From Oceaniglobus indicus (lineage in GTDB: Bacteria > Pseudomonadota > Alphaproteobacteria > Rhodobacterales > Rhodobacteraceae), in assembly GCF_002751875.1 (NCBI RefSeq), contig NZ_NMZM01000011.1, forward strand, positions 28,149-92,148: a stretch of 64,000 bases of DNA, read 5' to 3'. The notes beneath the pieces are model-generated. The model was not told where the DNA came from and did no database searches. It saw only the letters and a list, made by a program, of their open reading frames with translations. Position 1 is the first letter of the stretch, and each line of letters begins with the position of its first letter. The translations under genes and the position numbers were made by a program. Below, piece by piece: positions 53,461 through 63,002 of this stretch.

Positions 53461-54546
53461 ATGGATCGTCGTTCTTTCATCCGCACCGGCGCGCTTGGCG
53501 TCGGGGGGGTCGCGCTGGCCGCGCCCGCCGTGGCGCAAGGCAACATCACGTGGCGCATGGTCACGACCTGGCCCAAGAACTTTCCCGGTCTCGGCGTCGG
53601 TGCCCAGCGTCTGGCCGATCGCATCACCACCGCCACCGGCGGGCGTCTGACCGTTCAGGTGTATTCCGCCGGAGAGCTTGTGCCGCCCCTGCAATCGCTG
53701 GATGCCGTCATCGACGGCACCGCCGAGATGAGCCACAGCGCCGCCTATTACTGGCAGAACAAATCCCCCGCGCTGAGCTTCTTCACCGGCGTGCCCTATG
53801 GCATGACCACCCCCGAGCTGACCGCGTGGGTCCGCTTCATGGGCGGTCAGGAGATCTGGGACGAGATCTATGACCAGTTCGGCGTTCAGGGCTTCCTGTC
53901 GGGCAACACCGGCACCCAGACCGGTGGCTGGTTCCGTGACGAGCTGAAAAGCGTCGAAGACGTCAAGGGCATCCGCTTCCGCACGCCGGGCCTTGGCGGC
54001 CGGGTCTGGGAAAAGCTGGGCGCGACGGTGACGAACATGGCCGCGGGCGAGATCTTCCAGGCGTTGCAGTCGGGCACGCTGGACGCCGCCGAATTCGTCG
54101 GCCCCTACAACGATCTTGCGCTTGGATTCCACCAGGTCGCCAAGAACTATTACATGCCGTCCTTCGTCGAAGCGGGCCTCGCGACCGAACTGGTCGTGGA
54201 CAAGAAGAAGTACCAGGAACTGCCCGACGACCTTCAGGCGATCATCCGCGATGTGTCGCAGGCGGAATACGATCAGGTTTCAGCCGACTTCATGGCCAAC
54301 GACCCACGCGCCCTGAAGACGCTGGTGGACGATCACGGCGTCATCGTCCGCAACTTCCCCGATGACATCATGGAAGCCGGTGCGAAGGCCTCGGTTGAAG
54401 TGATCGAGGAGCTGCGCAACAGCGACGATCCCTTGGTGAAGAAGACCACCGAAAGCTTCATCGAGGCGCTGAACCTGGTGCGGACCCGGACCGAGAAGAT
54501 CGATTCGCCCTATATCCGTGCGCGTGAACAGTATCTGAAATACTGA
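53461..54546 (+). CDS. dctP: TRAP transporter receptor DctP (TakP-like, 2-oxo acid type)
   Basis: The protein has 361 residues. A twin-arginine leader (MDRRSFIRTGALGVGG) precedes a DctP fold beginning WRMVTTWPKNFPGLGVGAQRL. This opening and AEFVGPYNDLALGFHQVAKNYY resemble TakP of Rhodobacter sphaeroides, which binds 2-oxo acids as a dimer. It captures ligand for a DctQM membrane pair. The only such pair nearby is convergent, beyond the lipoprotein gene. GGGAGG precedes the ATG and a terminator follows. Confidence 0.87.
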   Translation: MDRRSFIRTGALGVGGVALAAPAVAQGNITWRMVTTWPKNFPGLGVGAQRLADRITTATGGRLTVQVYSAGELVPPLQSLDAVIDGTAEMSHSAAYYWQNKSPALSFFTGVPYGMTTPELTAWVRFMGGQEIWDEIYDQFGVQGFLSGNTGTQTGGWFRDELKSVEDVKGIRFRTPGLGGRVWEKLGATVTNMAAGEIFQALQSGTLDAAEFVGPYNDLALGFHQVAKNYYMPSFVEAGLATELVVDKKKYQELPDDLQAIIRDVSQAEYDQVSADFMANDPRALKTLVDDHGVIVRNFPDDIMEAGAKASVEVIEELRNSDDPLVKKTTESFIEALNLVRTRTEKIDSPYIRAREQYLKY

Positions 54547-54692
54547 TGCCGCGGTGATCGGCGCGGGGGGTGTCGTGACACCACCGCACCCCTTGCCCGA
54601 TCCGGCGCACAGCGCACGAGGGAGAAAGGCGCGACAGGCAGGCCCCCTTGCAGAACGTCGGCGGGGGTGCCGTTATCCTGAAGCGCACCATG

Positions 54693-54724
54693 CGGGGCTT
54701 GTGGAAACACTCGCCCCGTTTTTT
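54693..54724 (+). terminator. Intrinsic terminator after dctP
   Basis: CGGGGC (54693-54698) and GCCCCG (54713-54718), with a nested GTG/CAC stem inside, are followed by TTTTTT (54719-54724). It lies 147 bp after the dctP stop. The remaining gap up to 54838 holds the promoter of the lipoprotein gene. Confidence 0.85.
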
Positions 54725-54838
54725 CTTTCATTGTTTACGCTTTTGCCCGCACCGTGCCAATTTTTGGTCGTATTCCTCTGCATAACCTGCGCCGGGCAGT
54801 GAAGGTCACAACGACCACACGCAATCAGGAGCAGGCAC

Positions 54839-55543
54839 ATGACGACCCCCACGAAATTCCGGATCACCACAGCCGTCTTCTTGCTATTCGGGCTGGCCGG
54901 GTGTTCCGGGGGCGGTGGAAACGGCGCAGCAGGCCCGGTCGCGGTTCCCGATGAGGTGCCCGAAGCGAACGAACGTCCGGTCGATCTGGCATCGCGGGCC
55001 CGGATGAACAACGACCTGAGTGGAATGCTGAACGTCTACCGGCCAAGCGCCATCACCAGCTGGGAAGATTCCGGCGACCGGCCCCGTTCGGGCACGGGAA
55101 CCTATAACGGCATCGCAGGCTTCAACAGTGACGCTTCGACCGGCGGCCGGTCGTCCGAGATCGTGGCGAACATGGCCATGACGTTGTATTTCGGATCGGA
55201 TGACGTGAACGGCGCGATGTGGAACTTCCACGATACCGACGGAACGCAGGCGGGCGGCAGCGTCCAGTTGACCGGACGGCTGGGTCACAGCGGCCCGGGC
55301 GGCCCACAGGGCGAAGCCGGCGCATACCGCGATTCCATCGTCCGGGTGAACGGCGCGGGCACACTGGACTGGGGCGATCACGACCAGGAACTGGATATCG
55401 GGATGAGCGGTTTCATTCTGGAGGGGGCCGATGCCGTCGGCGGCACGATTTATGGCACCTCGACCATCGACGGGGACCAGACCGATATCCTCGGCGATGC
55501 CGTGCTGGAAAGAGATACGTTGTCGAACCCGGTTCAGCGCTGA
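54839..55543 (+). CDS. Lipoprotein with transferrin-binding-protein-like beta-barrel
   Basis: The protein has 234 residues. The lipobox LFGLAGC near residue 22 is followed by a glycine-rich tether (SGGGGNGAAG). The rest is beta-rich, with motifs such as GTYNGIAGF and GGTIYGTSTIDGDQ repeated along it, like the C-terminal barrels of TbpB or factor-H-binding proteins common in roseobacters. The ligand is unknown. AGGAG lies at the right distance from the ATG. It sits alone between the TRAP receptor gene and dctMQ, close to the convergent dctM end (17 bp). Confidence 0.65.
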   Translation: MTTPTKFRITTAVFLLFGLAGCSGGGGNGAAGPVAVPDEVPEANERPVDLASRARMNNDLSGMLNVYRPSAITSWEDSGDRPRSGTGTYNGIAGFNSDASTGGRSSEIVANMAMTLYFGSDDVNGAMWNFHDTDGTQAGGSVQLTGRLGHSGPGGPQGEAGAYRDSIVRVNGAGTLDWGDHDQELDIGMSGFILEGADAVGGTIYGTSTIDGDQTDILGDAVLERDTLSNPVQR

Positions 55544-55559
55544 GGCTGCGGCGCGGCCT

Positions 55560-56951
55560 CTAACCCGCGATCAGCCGTGGCAGCCAGGTCACGATGCCGG
55601 GAAACGCGAACAGGATGGCAATCGCCACGATCTGGAGAACGACGAACGGCAGGATCCCCCTGTAGATGGCGCCGGTTGGCAAATCGGCCGGCGCCACACC
55701 GCGCAGATAGAATAGCGCGAAACCGAACGGCGGCGTCAGGAACGAGGTCTGCAGGTTCACTCCCACCAGCACACCCAACCAGACCGGATCGACATCCAGC
55801 ATCAGCAGCACGGGCGCGGTGATCGGGATCACGATGAAGATGATCTCGAACGTATCCAGGATGAAGCCGAGGAAGAACATGATCGCCATCACGACCGCAA
55901 CAGCGGCCAGCGTTCCGCCCGGCAGGCTGGACAGGAATTCATGCACCAGGTTGTCGCCGCCCATCAGGCGGAAGACCACCGAAAACACCGACGCCCCCAA
56001 CAGGATCACGAACACCATGGATGTGATGGTTGCCGTGCTGATCACCGTCTGACGCAGGATCGCGAAAGACAGCCGCCAGCGCAACGCCGCCAGAACCATG
56101 GCGCCGACCGCGCCGACCGATGCGGCCTCGGTGGGCGTGGCGATGCCGCCCAGGATGGATCCGAGAACCGCCAGAATCAACAGAAGCGGCGGGACCAGTG
56201 CCACGACCACCTCGCGCGCCAGGTCCTTCTTCTGGTCTGGCGGCACCGGCGTGGCGGGACAGGATTGCGGATCGCTCACCGCCTTGAAAATCACGAACAG
56301 CAGGTAAAGCCCGACCAGCAGGAAACCGGGTAACAGCGCGCCCGCGAACAGATCGCCCACCGACACGGGAACGGGGGCAAAGTTGCCCTTTTCCATCTGC
56401 ACCTGTGAATTGATCCCCGACAGCATGTCGCCCATGAAGATCAGCACGGTGGAGGGCGGCACGATCTGGCCCAATGTGCCCGACGCACAGATCACGCCCG
56501 TGGCCAGTTTCGGATCGTATCCCGCCCGCAGCATGGCAGGCAGCGAAATCAGCCCCATCGTCACCACGGTCGCACCAACAACGCCGGTGGACGCGGCCAG
56601 CATCGCGCCGACCAGGATGACCGAAATCCCCAGGCCGCCGCGCAGGTTGCCGAACAGCTTGCCCATCGTCATCAGCAGTTGCTCGGCGATGCGGGAACGT
56701 TCCAGCATGACGCCCATGAAGATGAACAGCGGCACCGCCACCAGCACCTCGTTGGTCATGAACCCGATGTAACGGTTTGGCAATGCGCCGAAATTGGACG
56801 GATCGAACACGCCCAGCCACATTCCGACCGCGCCGAACATCAGCGACACGCCGGCCAGGGTGAACGCCACCGGAAAGCCAAGCAGCAGAAAACCGATGAT
56901 GCCGAAGAACATCAGCCCCGACAGGGCCTCTCCGATCACGACAGGATCCAT
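55560..56951 (-). CDS. dctM: TRAP transporter large permease DctM
   Basis: The protein has 463 residues and about twelve membrane helices. VPLFIFMGVMLERSRIAEQLL, GVICASGTLGQIVPPSTVLIF and FILDTFEIIFIVIPI are typical DctM segments. It carries out sodium-coupled uptake with DctQ and a DctP receptor. The start overlaps the dctQ stop by one base. Given the closest receptor gene it may import a 2-oxo acid. Confidence 0.9.
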   Translation of the reverse strand: MDPVVIGEALSGLMFFGIIGFLLLGFPVAFTLAGVSLMFGAVGMWLGVFDPSNFGALPNRYIGFMTNEVLVAVPLFIFMGVMLERSRIAEQLLMTMGKLFGNLRGGLGISVILVGAMLAASTGVVGATVVTMGLISLPAMLRAGYDPKLATGVICASGTLGQIVPPSTVLIFMGDMLSGINSQVQMEKGNFAPVPVSVGDLFAGALLPGFLLVGLYLLFVIFKAVSDPQSCPATPVPPDQKKDLAREVVVALVPPLLLILAVLGSILGGIATPTEAASVGAVGAMVLAALRWRLSFAILRQTVISTATITSMVFVILLGASVFSVVFRLMGGDNLVHEFLSSLPGGTLAAVAVVMAIMFFLGFILDTFEIIFIVIPITAPVLLMLDVDPVWLGVLVGVNLQTSFLTPPFGFALFYLRGVAPADLPTGAIYRGILPFVVLQIVAIAILFAFPGIVTWLPRLIAG

Positions 56952-57535
56952 CAATGCGTTCCTTCGACGGCGGCAGTGGCGGCATCCGCCGGCTTGATCG
57001 GGTATTGCATGACCTCGGGCACCAGATCGCACCGCCCGCCCAAAACCAGGACCGACCGGCAGATCAGCGCGATCCCCTGCAACGCCAGGAGGGCCACGAA
57101 GACGATCACAAAGCTCTTCAGGATATAGAGTCCCGGCATGCCTCCGACGTTTGCCGACCCTTCGGCGTAAGACCAGGCGCGCATGACAAAAGGCATCGAA
57201 TAGAGATAGACAACCGTGCAGAACGGCAGCAGGAACAGCAGGGTACCGGCCAGGTCGACGATGGCCCGCGTCCGGACCCGGGCCGGACGATAGAAGATGT
57301 CGACGCGGACGTGGTCATCGCGCATCAGGGCGAACCCGGCGACGGCGGTGAACATCGCACCGTTCAGCCAGATATACAGATCCTGCATCCAGACATGGCT
57401 GATCGCGAAGACGTATCGTTGCACGACGACGGTGAAGCAGACCACGACAATCCCGAGAGACAGCCACGCGAACACCTGCCCGATGATCCCGTTGATCCGG
57501 CAGATCACCGCTGCTGTCGCGCCGATCAAACGCAT
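56951..57535 (-). CDS. dctQ: TRAP transporter small permease DctQ
   Basis: The protein has 194 residues and four membrane helices. WMQDLYIWLNGAMFTAVAGFAL followed by DDHVRVDIFY is the DctQ signature. The ATG at 57535 follows GGAG; the frame upstream is non-coding. It pairs with DctM. Confidence 0.88.
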   Translation of the reverse strand: MRLIGATAAVICRINGIIGQVFAWLSLGIVVVCFTVVVQRYVFAISHVWMQDLYIWLNGAMFTAVAGFALMRDDHVRVDIFYRPARVRTRAIVDLAGTLLFLLPFCTVVYLYSMPFVMRAWSYAEGSANVGGMPGLYILKSFVIVFVALLALQGIALICRSVLVLGGRCDLVPEVMQYPIKPADAATAAVEGTH

Positions 57536-57698
57536 CGTCGTCTCCGTTTCCTGGTTGTGTGGCGCCCGTCCGGCATGCCGCGCCTTATTGCGCGCGACCT
57601 CAAAGCGGTCAACAGCAAGCGACGCGGAACGTGCATGTGGGCGCGCTGGTCCCGGTGCACGGTTTATTAACATAACTCTGATTATGAACCGTTATCGA

Positions 57699-57716
57699 CA
57701 GGCCCCTTGGGGCCTG
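57699..57716. terminator. Perfect hairpin at the 3' end of the polyamine-type operon
   Basis: CAGGCCCC-TT-GGGGCCTG (57699-57716) lies 16 bp after the potA stop on the minus strand and before dctQ's promoter region. There is no T-run; it may protect the 3' end or act as a weak terminator. Confidence 0.5.
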
Positions 57717-57731
57717 GCGATGATCGGCGGT

Positions 57732-58817
57732 TCAGTCGTTCAGAACCGCCATGCTGTCGGCGTCCCAGCCGATCCAGACCGGCCCATCCCCCAGGGTGCT
57801 GCCCGTGGCAGTGTCGACATAGGCCTTGAGAATCGCATCGCCGGCGTTTTCCACCCGCACGTCCAGCGCCATCCGGCTGCCCAGGAAGGTGCTGCCGATG
57901 ACGCGCCCCTGAACCGCGTTCTCGGTTTCCGGGCGCACCTTGCCGAACCCCAGCCGCTCAAGACGGATCGAAGCCGTCGCCGGCCCCTGCGGAAGTTTGC
58001 GGCCCGGTGCAACGTGCCCGCGCAGGGTCTGGCCGTGCCAGTCCATGATGACGTCGTTGCCTTCCATGCCGCGCACCGTAGCGTTCAACAGGTTGGTTTC
58101 GCCGATGAACTCGGCGACGAAACGGCTGGCGGGATGGAAGTACAGCTCTTCCGGCGTGCCGTCCTGTTCGACGCGGCCCTTGTTCATGACGACGATCCGG
58201 TCCGACATGGTCAGCGCCTCTTCCTGATCGTGGGTCACGAAAAAGAACGTCTTGTGGGTGCGGCGCTGAATCGATTTCAGTTCCTTCTGGACCTGCCCGC
58301 GCAGTTTCGCGTCCAACGCGCCCAAGGGTTCGTCCAGCAGCAACAGCGCCGGATCCGGCGCCAAGGCGCGCGCCAGGGCAACGCGCTGGCGCTGGCCGCC
58401 GGACAACTGACCGGGATAGCGGTCGCCATATCCGTCGAGTTCGAGGAACGTCATGATCTCGTCCAGCCGCGCCTTGATCGCGGCCTTGCCCAGCCCCTTG
58501 AGTTCAAGGCCGAAAGCGATGTTCTGGGCCACGGTCATATGGGGAAACAGGGCGTAATCCTGGAACACCATGTTCACGTTGCGCCGGTCGGGCGGCAGGC
58601 GCGTCACATCCTGCCCATCCAGGATCACGCGGCCCTTGTCGGGGGTTTCGAACCCGCCAAGAATGCGGAGCGTCGTGGATTTGCCACAGCCCGAAGGGCC
58701 GAGGAACGTCACGAATTCACCCTGCGCGATGTCCAGATCAAGGTCATGCAGCGCGACCGTCGAACCAAAGCTCTTGGTTATGCCATCGATGCGAACAAGG
58801 GGGGAAGTGTCGGTCAT
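57732..58817 (-). CDS. potA: Spermidine/putrescine-type ABC ATPase PotA
   Basis: The protein has 361 residues. Walker A is GPSGCGKST, the signature LSGGQRQRVALARAL, and Walker B LLLLDEPLGALDAKLR. A C-terminal TOBE domain follows from about 240. It powers PotBC. It is the last gene of the unit and overlaps potC by 4 bp. PotA-type ATPases also serve opine and 2-aminoethylphosphonate importers, so the substrate is open. Confidence 0.87.
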   Translation of the reverse strand: MTDTSPLVRIDGITKSFGSTVALHDLDLDIAQGEFVTFLGPSGCGKSTTLRILGGFETPDKGRVILDGQDVTRLPPDRRNVNMVFQDYALFPHMTVAQNIAFGLELKGLGKAAIKARLDEIMTFLELDGYGDRYPGQLSGGQRQRVALARALAPDPALLLLDEPLGALDAKLRGQVQKELKSIQRRTHKTFFFVTHDQEEALTMSDRIVVMNKGRVEQDGTPEELYFHPASRFVAEFIGETNLLNATVRGMEGNDVIMDWHGQTLRGHVAPGRKLPQGPATASIRLERLGFGKVRPETENAVQGRVIGSTFLGSRMALDVRVENAGDAILKAYVDTATGSTLGDGPVWIGWDADSMAVLND

Positions 58818-59605
58818 GGTTTCGAATCCTTGTTCATGCGGCGGGTAAAGCGTTCGGCCCAGATGCCGATGGCAGCGGTGACGATCAGGGCGACCGTGGC
58901 TATGGCGTTGATCTCGGGCGACATGCCCGATCTCAGCTTGGCGAAGATCAACACCGGAAGCGTGGGTTCATATCCGCCGAGGAAGAACGAGCGGACGAAA
59001 TCATCGAACGACAGCAACAGGCAGAAGATGCTGGCGCCAAGGATCGCAGGAACCAGGTACGGCAGCGTGATGCGAAGGAACACCACCATCGGATCGGCCC
59101 CCAGATCGCGCGCCGCCTCAAGCTGGCTCTTGGGCAGGGTCGACAGGCGGGCCATGACGACCAGCACGACGAAGGGCACGTTGTGCACGGCATGGGCCCA
59201 GACGATGGCGCCCATTCCCGGTTCGATCCCCAGACCCCGCGCATAGATGCGGAATGCGATGGCGGAAATGATCCCCGGCACCAGCGCCGGCATCACCGCC
59301 AGGCCGAACACGACGGGGCGGCCGACGAACTTGCGCCCTTCCAGCAGGACGGCGATCCAGGTGCCGACAAGGATCGACACCAGCGTGGACAGCACCGCGA
59401 TGGCGATGGAATAGCCGAAGGCCGACACCACCGCGCCGTCGTCGAAGACGCCGGTATACCAGTCCAGCGTCCAGGACCGGATCGGGAAGCCGATGAACTT
59501 GCTGTCCTTGAATCCCATCAGGATCATCAGGGCCAGCGGCACGAAAACATACAGGACGAACGCCCAATAGATGCAGGACATGAAGATGCGGCTGCCGCGG
59601 GTCAT
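58814..59605 (-). CDS. potC: Spermidine/putrescine-type ABC permease PotC
   Basis: The protein has 263 residues and six membrane helices. The coupling loop is EAARDLGADPMVVFLRITLP; LLSFDDFVRSFFLGG near the C-terminus is the PotC family block. The ATG at 59605 overlaps potB by 4 bp; the upstream frame lies in potB and is not conserved. Confidence 0.87.
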   Translation of the reverse strand: MTRGSRIFMSCIYWAFVLYVFVPLALMILMGFKDSKFIGFPIRSWTLDWYTGVFDDGAVVSAFGYSIAIAVLSTLVSILVGTWIAVLLEGRKFVGRPVVFGLAVMPALVPGIISAIAFRIYARGLGIEPGMGAIVWAHAVHNVPFVVLVVMARLSTLPKSQLEAARDLGADPMVVFLRITLPYLVPAILGASIFCLLLSFDDFVRSFFLGGYEPTLPVLIFAKLRSGMSPEINAIATVALIVTAAIGIWAERFTRRMNKDSKP

Positions 59606-60579
59606 TTGGTGTCTCCCTTGCGCATCGCCTTGATGATGCGTTGAAACAGAACCGTCAGCAGCAATGCGGCGGCGAACATGATCGACGCGAAGGCGGCGCC
59701 GGTCGGCCATTGGTCGCCCGCCGTATGGAAGAACCCGGCGATGGTCTGGGCGAACACGGTGGTTGACGGGCCGCCCAGCAGGATCGGCGTGGCGTAAAAT
59801 CCGGTCGAGATCAGGAACACCAGCGTGCAGCCCGATCCGATCCCCTCGAGCGTCAGCGGCAGGGTGATCCGCCGGAACCGCGTCCAGGGCCCGGCGCCAA
59901 GGTCGGCCGCCGCCTCGTTATAGCTGGTCGGCAGTTTTTCCAGCGCGGAATACAGCGGCAGCAGCATGTAGAGCGCGGTCAGATAGACGATGCCGACGCC
60001 CATGGAAAAACTGGTATACATGAACGGGATCGGCCGGTCGATCAGGCCCAGCGTCTTCAACACCAGGTTCAGCGCACCGGTGTTGCCGAGCAGGATCATG
60101 ATCGCATAGGTGCGCACGATTTCACCCACCCAGAACGGGATCAGCAACAGCAGAAGCATCAGCATCTGGTTCTTGCGGCTGACATGCCGGGCCAGGAAAT
60201 ACGCCACCGGATAGGTCAGGACGAGGGTGCAGAAGGTGAAGACGAAGGCAAAGGCCAGCGTGCGGAAGAACGGTTGCCAGAAGATGCTGTCGCCGAAGAA
60301 CTTGATGTAATGTTCCAGCGTCAGATACGTCTCGGTATCCGGGGCCACGGGATAGGCACTGGTCAGGCTGACGCGCAGCATCTGCACCATCGGGCCCAGG
60401 TGCTGGGTCAGCACCCAGAGCACCGGAAAGATCGCGAGGATCAGGAACTGCCGCCGGGGCGAGCCGTAGATGACATTGACGACCGCGCGATACGGGCTCC
60501 ACCGTGTCATGCGGCCCCAGAAGGGCAATGTGTCGGGCGTGCCCGGCGCGGTGCGGGTCTGGACGGCGTCGCTTGGCAT
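59602..60579 (-). CDS. potB: Spermidine/putrescine-type ABC permease PotB
   Basis: The protein has 325 residues. After about 35 soluble residues come six or more helices with the loop EAAADLGAGPWTRFRRITLP. VGEIVRTYAIMILLGNTG is typical of PotB. It forms the channel with PotC. Confidence 0.87.
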   Translation of the reverse strand: MPSDAVQTRTAPGTPDTLPFWGRMTRWSPYRAVVNVIYGSPRRQFLILAIFPVLWVLTQHLGPMVQMLRVSLTSAYPVAPDTETYLTLEHYIKFFGDSIFWQPFFRTLAFAFVFTFCTLVLTYPVAYFLARHVSRKNQMLMLLLLLIPFWVGEIVRTYAIMILLGNTGALNLVLKTLGLIDRPIPFMYTSFSMGVGIVYLTALYMLLPLYSALEKLPTSYNEAAADLGAGPWTRFRRITLPLTLEGIGSGCTLVFLISTGFYATPILLGGPSTTVFAQTIAGFFHTAGDQWPTGAAFASIMFAAALLLTVLFQRIIKAMRKGDTK

Positions 60580-60622
60580 GATGCTCTTTTCGGAAGGGTC
60601 AGTCGGGTCGAACGAAATCAGG

Positions 60623-60652
60623 CATCCACCCCCGCCAACAGCGGGGATGGAC
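60623..60652 (-). other. Intercistronic stem-loop between potD and potB
   Basis: CCCCGC (60630-60635), loop CAACA, GCGGGG (60641-60646), extended by partial ATCC/GGAT pairing. It lies in the 88-bp gap after the binding-protein gene, where such stems usually stabilise the upstream message. Confidence 0.5.
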
Positions 60653-60667
60653 GAAGAACGGCAGTGA

Positions 60668-61777
60668 TCAGGCGGCCTTGATCGCTTCGACGGCCGGATC
60701 CATCAGGCCGTATTTCAGCTCGTTCTCCTCGGCGCGGAAGAACTGCAGGTTGGCCAGTTGCTCCTCGGGGAACGACGTCGATTTCTTTTCCAGCTCGTTC
60801 AGATACTGGTCCGCGCCCTTGTAGGTCGAGATGAAGCCCGATGCCTTGGTCATCGCCGCGCCGATTTCGGGCGACGACAGCAATGCATCGAGGAAGGTAT
60901 AGGCGTTGTCGCCGTTCGGCGCGTTCTTGGCGATGTTGAAGGTATAGACAAAGCCATAGGATCCTTCCTGCGGGATGCTCATCGCCAGAGGGAAGCCATC
61001 GTTGATCAGTGCCGCTGCCGGACCGTTCCAGCTGTGGCCCAGAAGGATGTCCTGATTGACCATCATCTGCTGGAATTCCGCACCACCGTCATAATACTTC
61101 CGGACCAGCGGCTTCTTGTCGATCATGAACTGCTTGACCTCTTCCATGATCTCGGCGGCCCGGGCGTGATCGTCGGCATATTCGATGAAGTTGCCGTCGT
61201 AGCCCATCATCAGCATCACGATCGACAGCATGTCCTGGATGATATAGGCGGTCTGACCCTTGTATTTCTCCGAGAACAGGGTGTCCCAGGTCTGGGCTTC
61301 CTCGGCGGTGACGTAATCGGTGTTGTACGACAGCACCTCCATGCCCGACAGGATCGGCGCACCCCACTTTTCGCCGTTGATCGTCGACCAGTCGGATTCC
61401 GAGAATGTCGGGTTGATGTTGCCCCAGTTGCCCAGGCGACCGGTGTCCAAAGGCGCCAGCAGATCGCTTTCGATGAACTGGAGGAACCGGTGGCCGGCAA
61501 CGGTCATGATGTCGACGGTCGGGTTCGGCTGTTCGGCGGCCAGCAGGTTGAACTGCTTGCCCTGGTCGTCGACCAGGCGGACGTTCACCTTGATGCCGGT
61601 TTCGGATTCGAACTGTTCCTTGAACGCCTTCGGGACGAAGTCGTTATAGGTCCAGATGTTCACTTCGCCCGATCCCTGCGCGTGCGCACGACGCAGATAC
61701 GCCGGGCTGGCCAGCAGGCCGCCAGCGGCAGCGGTGCTGCCGATAAAGCCGCGACGGTTGAGGATTAGCTTGGTCAT
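60668..61777 (-). CDS. potD: Spermidine/putrescine-type ABC substrate-binding protein PotD
   Basis: The protein has 369 residues. A twin-arginine leader (LNRRGFIGSTAAAGGLLAS) exports it. The mature part starts VNIWTYNDFVPKAFKEQFE, as in PotD/PotF, with NGPAAALINDGFPLAMSIPQEG late in the chain. The family binds polyamines, opines or phosphonates. It lies 30 bp after an opine-dehydrogenase-family gene, which may hint at an opine-like ligand. GGGAGAG precedes the ATG. Confidence 0.85.
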   Translation of the reverse strand: MTKLILNRRGFIGSTAAAGGLLASPAYLRRAHAQGSGEVNIWTYNDFVPKAFKEQFESETGIKVNVRLVDDQGKQFNLLAAEQPNPTVDIMTVAGHRFLQFIESDLLAPLDTGRLGNWGNINPTFSESDWSTINGEKWGAPILSGMEVLSYNTDYVTAEEAQTWDTLFSEKYKGQTAYIIQDMLSIVMLMMGYDGNFIEYADDHARAAEIMEEVKQFMIDKKPLVRKYYDGGAEFQQMMVNQDILLGHSWNGPAAALINDGFPLAMSIPQEGSYGFVYTFNIAKNAPNGDNAYTFLDALLSSPEIGAAMTKASGFISTYKGADQYLNELEKKSTSFPEEQLANLQFFRAEENELKYGLMDPAVEAIKAA

Positions 61778-61807
61778 CGTGTCTCTCCCTATTGAGAAGT
61801 GTCGTCT

Positions 61808-62914
61808 TCACGACGCCTTGGTGGCGCCGCCGGTTGGCAGAAGGCCGGTTCGCGCGGCCTTCTGCAGATCGTCCAGTGTAAAGCGCGACAGGTCCAGCGC
61901 GTTCAGCAATTCATTCTCGGCCATGAAATCGCGGCCATACATTGCCGAAAAAATGCGCACGCCTGCCTCGTGCAGATGCGCGGGCTTGCCCGCCAGATTG
62001 CCCAGGACCACCGTCAACGCCAGACCATAGGGCACATCCTCGGTCACATAACGGCTGTCGGCGGTGGCGGGTCCGGTGCCGCCGTTGCCCTGCGCATGCA
62101 TCTGCTGGTTCATTTCCGAAATCGACGCGACCGGAACGTGGAACGACAGGTGGAAGTGTTCGAAGATCGTGCGCACCTCCAGCCCCAACGCCTGTGCGAT
62201 GGCGATCCGCTCGGCGTCCAGTTCTTCCAGCAGGCGGCCGACGTTGGGGGTGACGTTCTGGCCCTGGCTCCACTCCTCGCCGCGTTCCATGCGGGTCATG
62301 TTGCCAAGGGCGATGCCCATGTGGTTCTGCGGGTTCAGGTTGGACAGCGATATCGCAAGCAACCCGTCGCGCACCATGAACCGGTCGCCGAACAGATCGC
62401 GGCACAGCTCCAGTCCGGCGTCGGACGCGGTGTCCGGTACGGTGCAGATGTCCACCCGGCTGCGGATGGTGTTCACCTTGGTCGCGGTGCCCGATTGCCG
62501 GCGCCCGGTGACGATGGTGGTGCCCCAGGCCGTGACCGGCGCATCGACGCCGCGCGCCGCCAATGCCTGGCGCAGATAGACCGCGCCGAACGAGGCATGG
62601 GACGAGATGATCACCGGCTGTCCGTCGCGGATATGCGGGATCAGCGCGTCCAGCGCGGTCTTGTGGCCGTATCCCGGCAGCACGATCATCAGGACGTCGT
62701 TTTCATCGGCCAGCATCTTCGCGCTGTCGGCGATACGGGGGGTCAACGTGGTTTCGACTGCGCCGGTGGCGGTCAGGGTCGCCCCCTGCCCCAGATCGGC
62801 GATGCCCTTCCCGGACGGTGACCACAGCATCGGATCGTGACCGTTCTGCGCCAGCAACGCCGCCGTGCAGAACGCCACCGATCCCGCGCCCGCCAATCCG
62901 ACCTTCCGTGTCAT
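61808..62914 (-). CDS. NAD/NADP octopine/nopaline dehydrogenase family protein
   Basis: The protein has 368 residues. The Rossmann motif is VGLAGAGSVAFCTAALLAQNG. The C-terminal domain has NLNPQNHMGIALGNMTRME, containing the conserved catalytic His of opine dehydrogenases. Such enzymes split or form the secondary amine of N-(carboxyalkyl) amino acids. In an import operon the oxidative, catabolic direction is likely. The ATG at 62914 follows AAGGA; the ATG six codons earlier lacks a site. Confidence 0.82.
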   Translation of the reverse strand: MTRKVGLAGAGSVAFCTAALLAQNGHDPMLWSPSGKGIADLGQGATLTATGAVETTLTPRIADSAKMLADENDVLMIVLPGYGHKTALDALIPHIRDGQPVIISSHASFGAVYLRQALAARGVDAPVTAWGTTIVTGRRQSGTATKVNTIRSRVDICTVPDTASDAGLELCRDLFGDRFMVRDGLLAISLSNLNPQNHMGIALGNMTRMERGEEWSQGQNVTPNVGRLLEELDAERIAIAQALGLEVRTIFEHFHLSFHVPVASISEMNQQMHAQGNGGTGPATADSRYVTEDVPYGLALTVVLGNLAGKPAHLHEAGVRIFSAMYGRDFMAENELLNALDLSRFTLDDLQKAARTGLLPTGGATKAS

Positions 62915-63002
62915 GCCATCATCCTTTTTCATGCCGCGTCTTTCATCGCGCGCACAAAGCCCAATTTCCCCAGATGTTTCAACCCGGGTTTCCGGGGGTG
63001 CA

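Noticed and set aside
57297..59246. 649-codon plus-strand open frame over potA-potC
   Set aside because: Antisense shadow; the minus-strand ABC genes have complete motifs.
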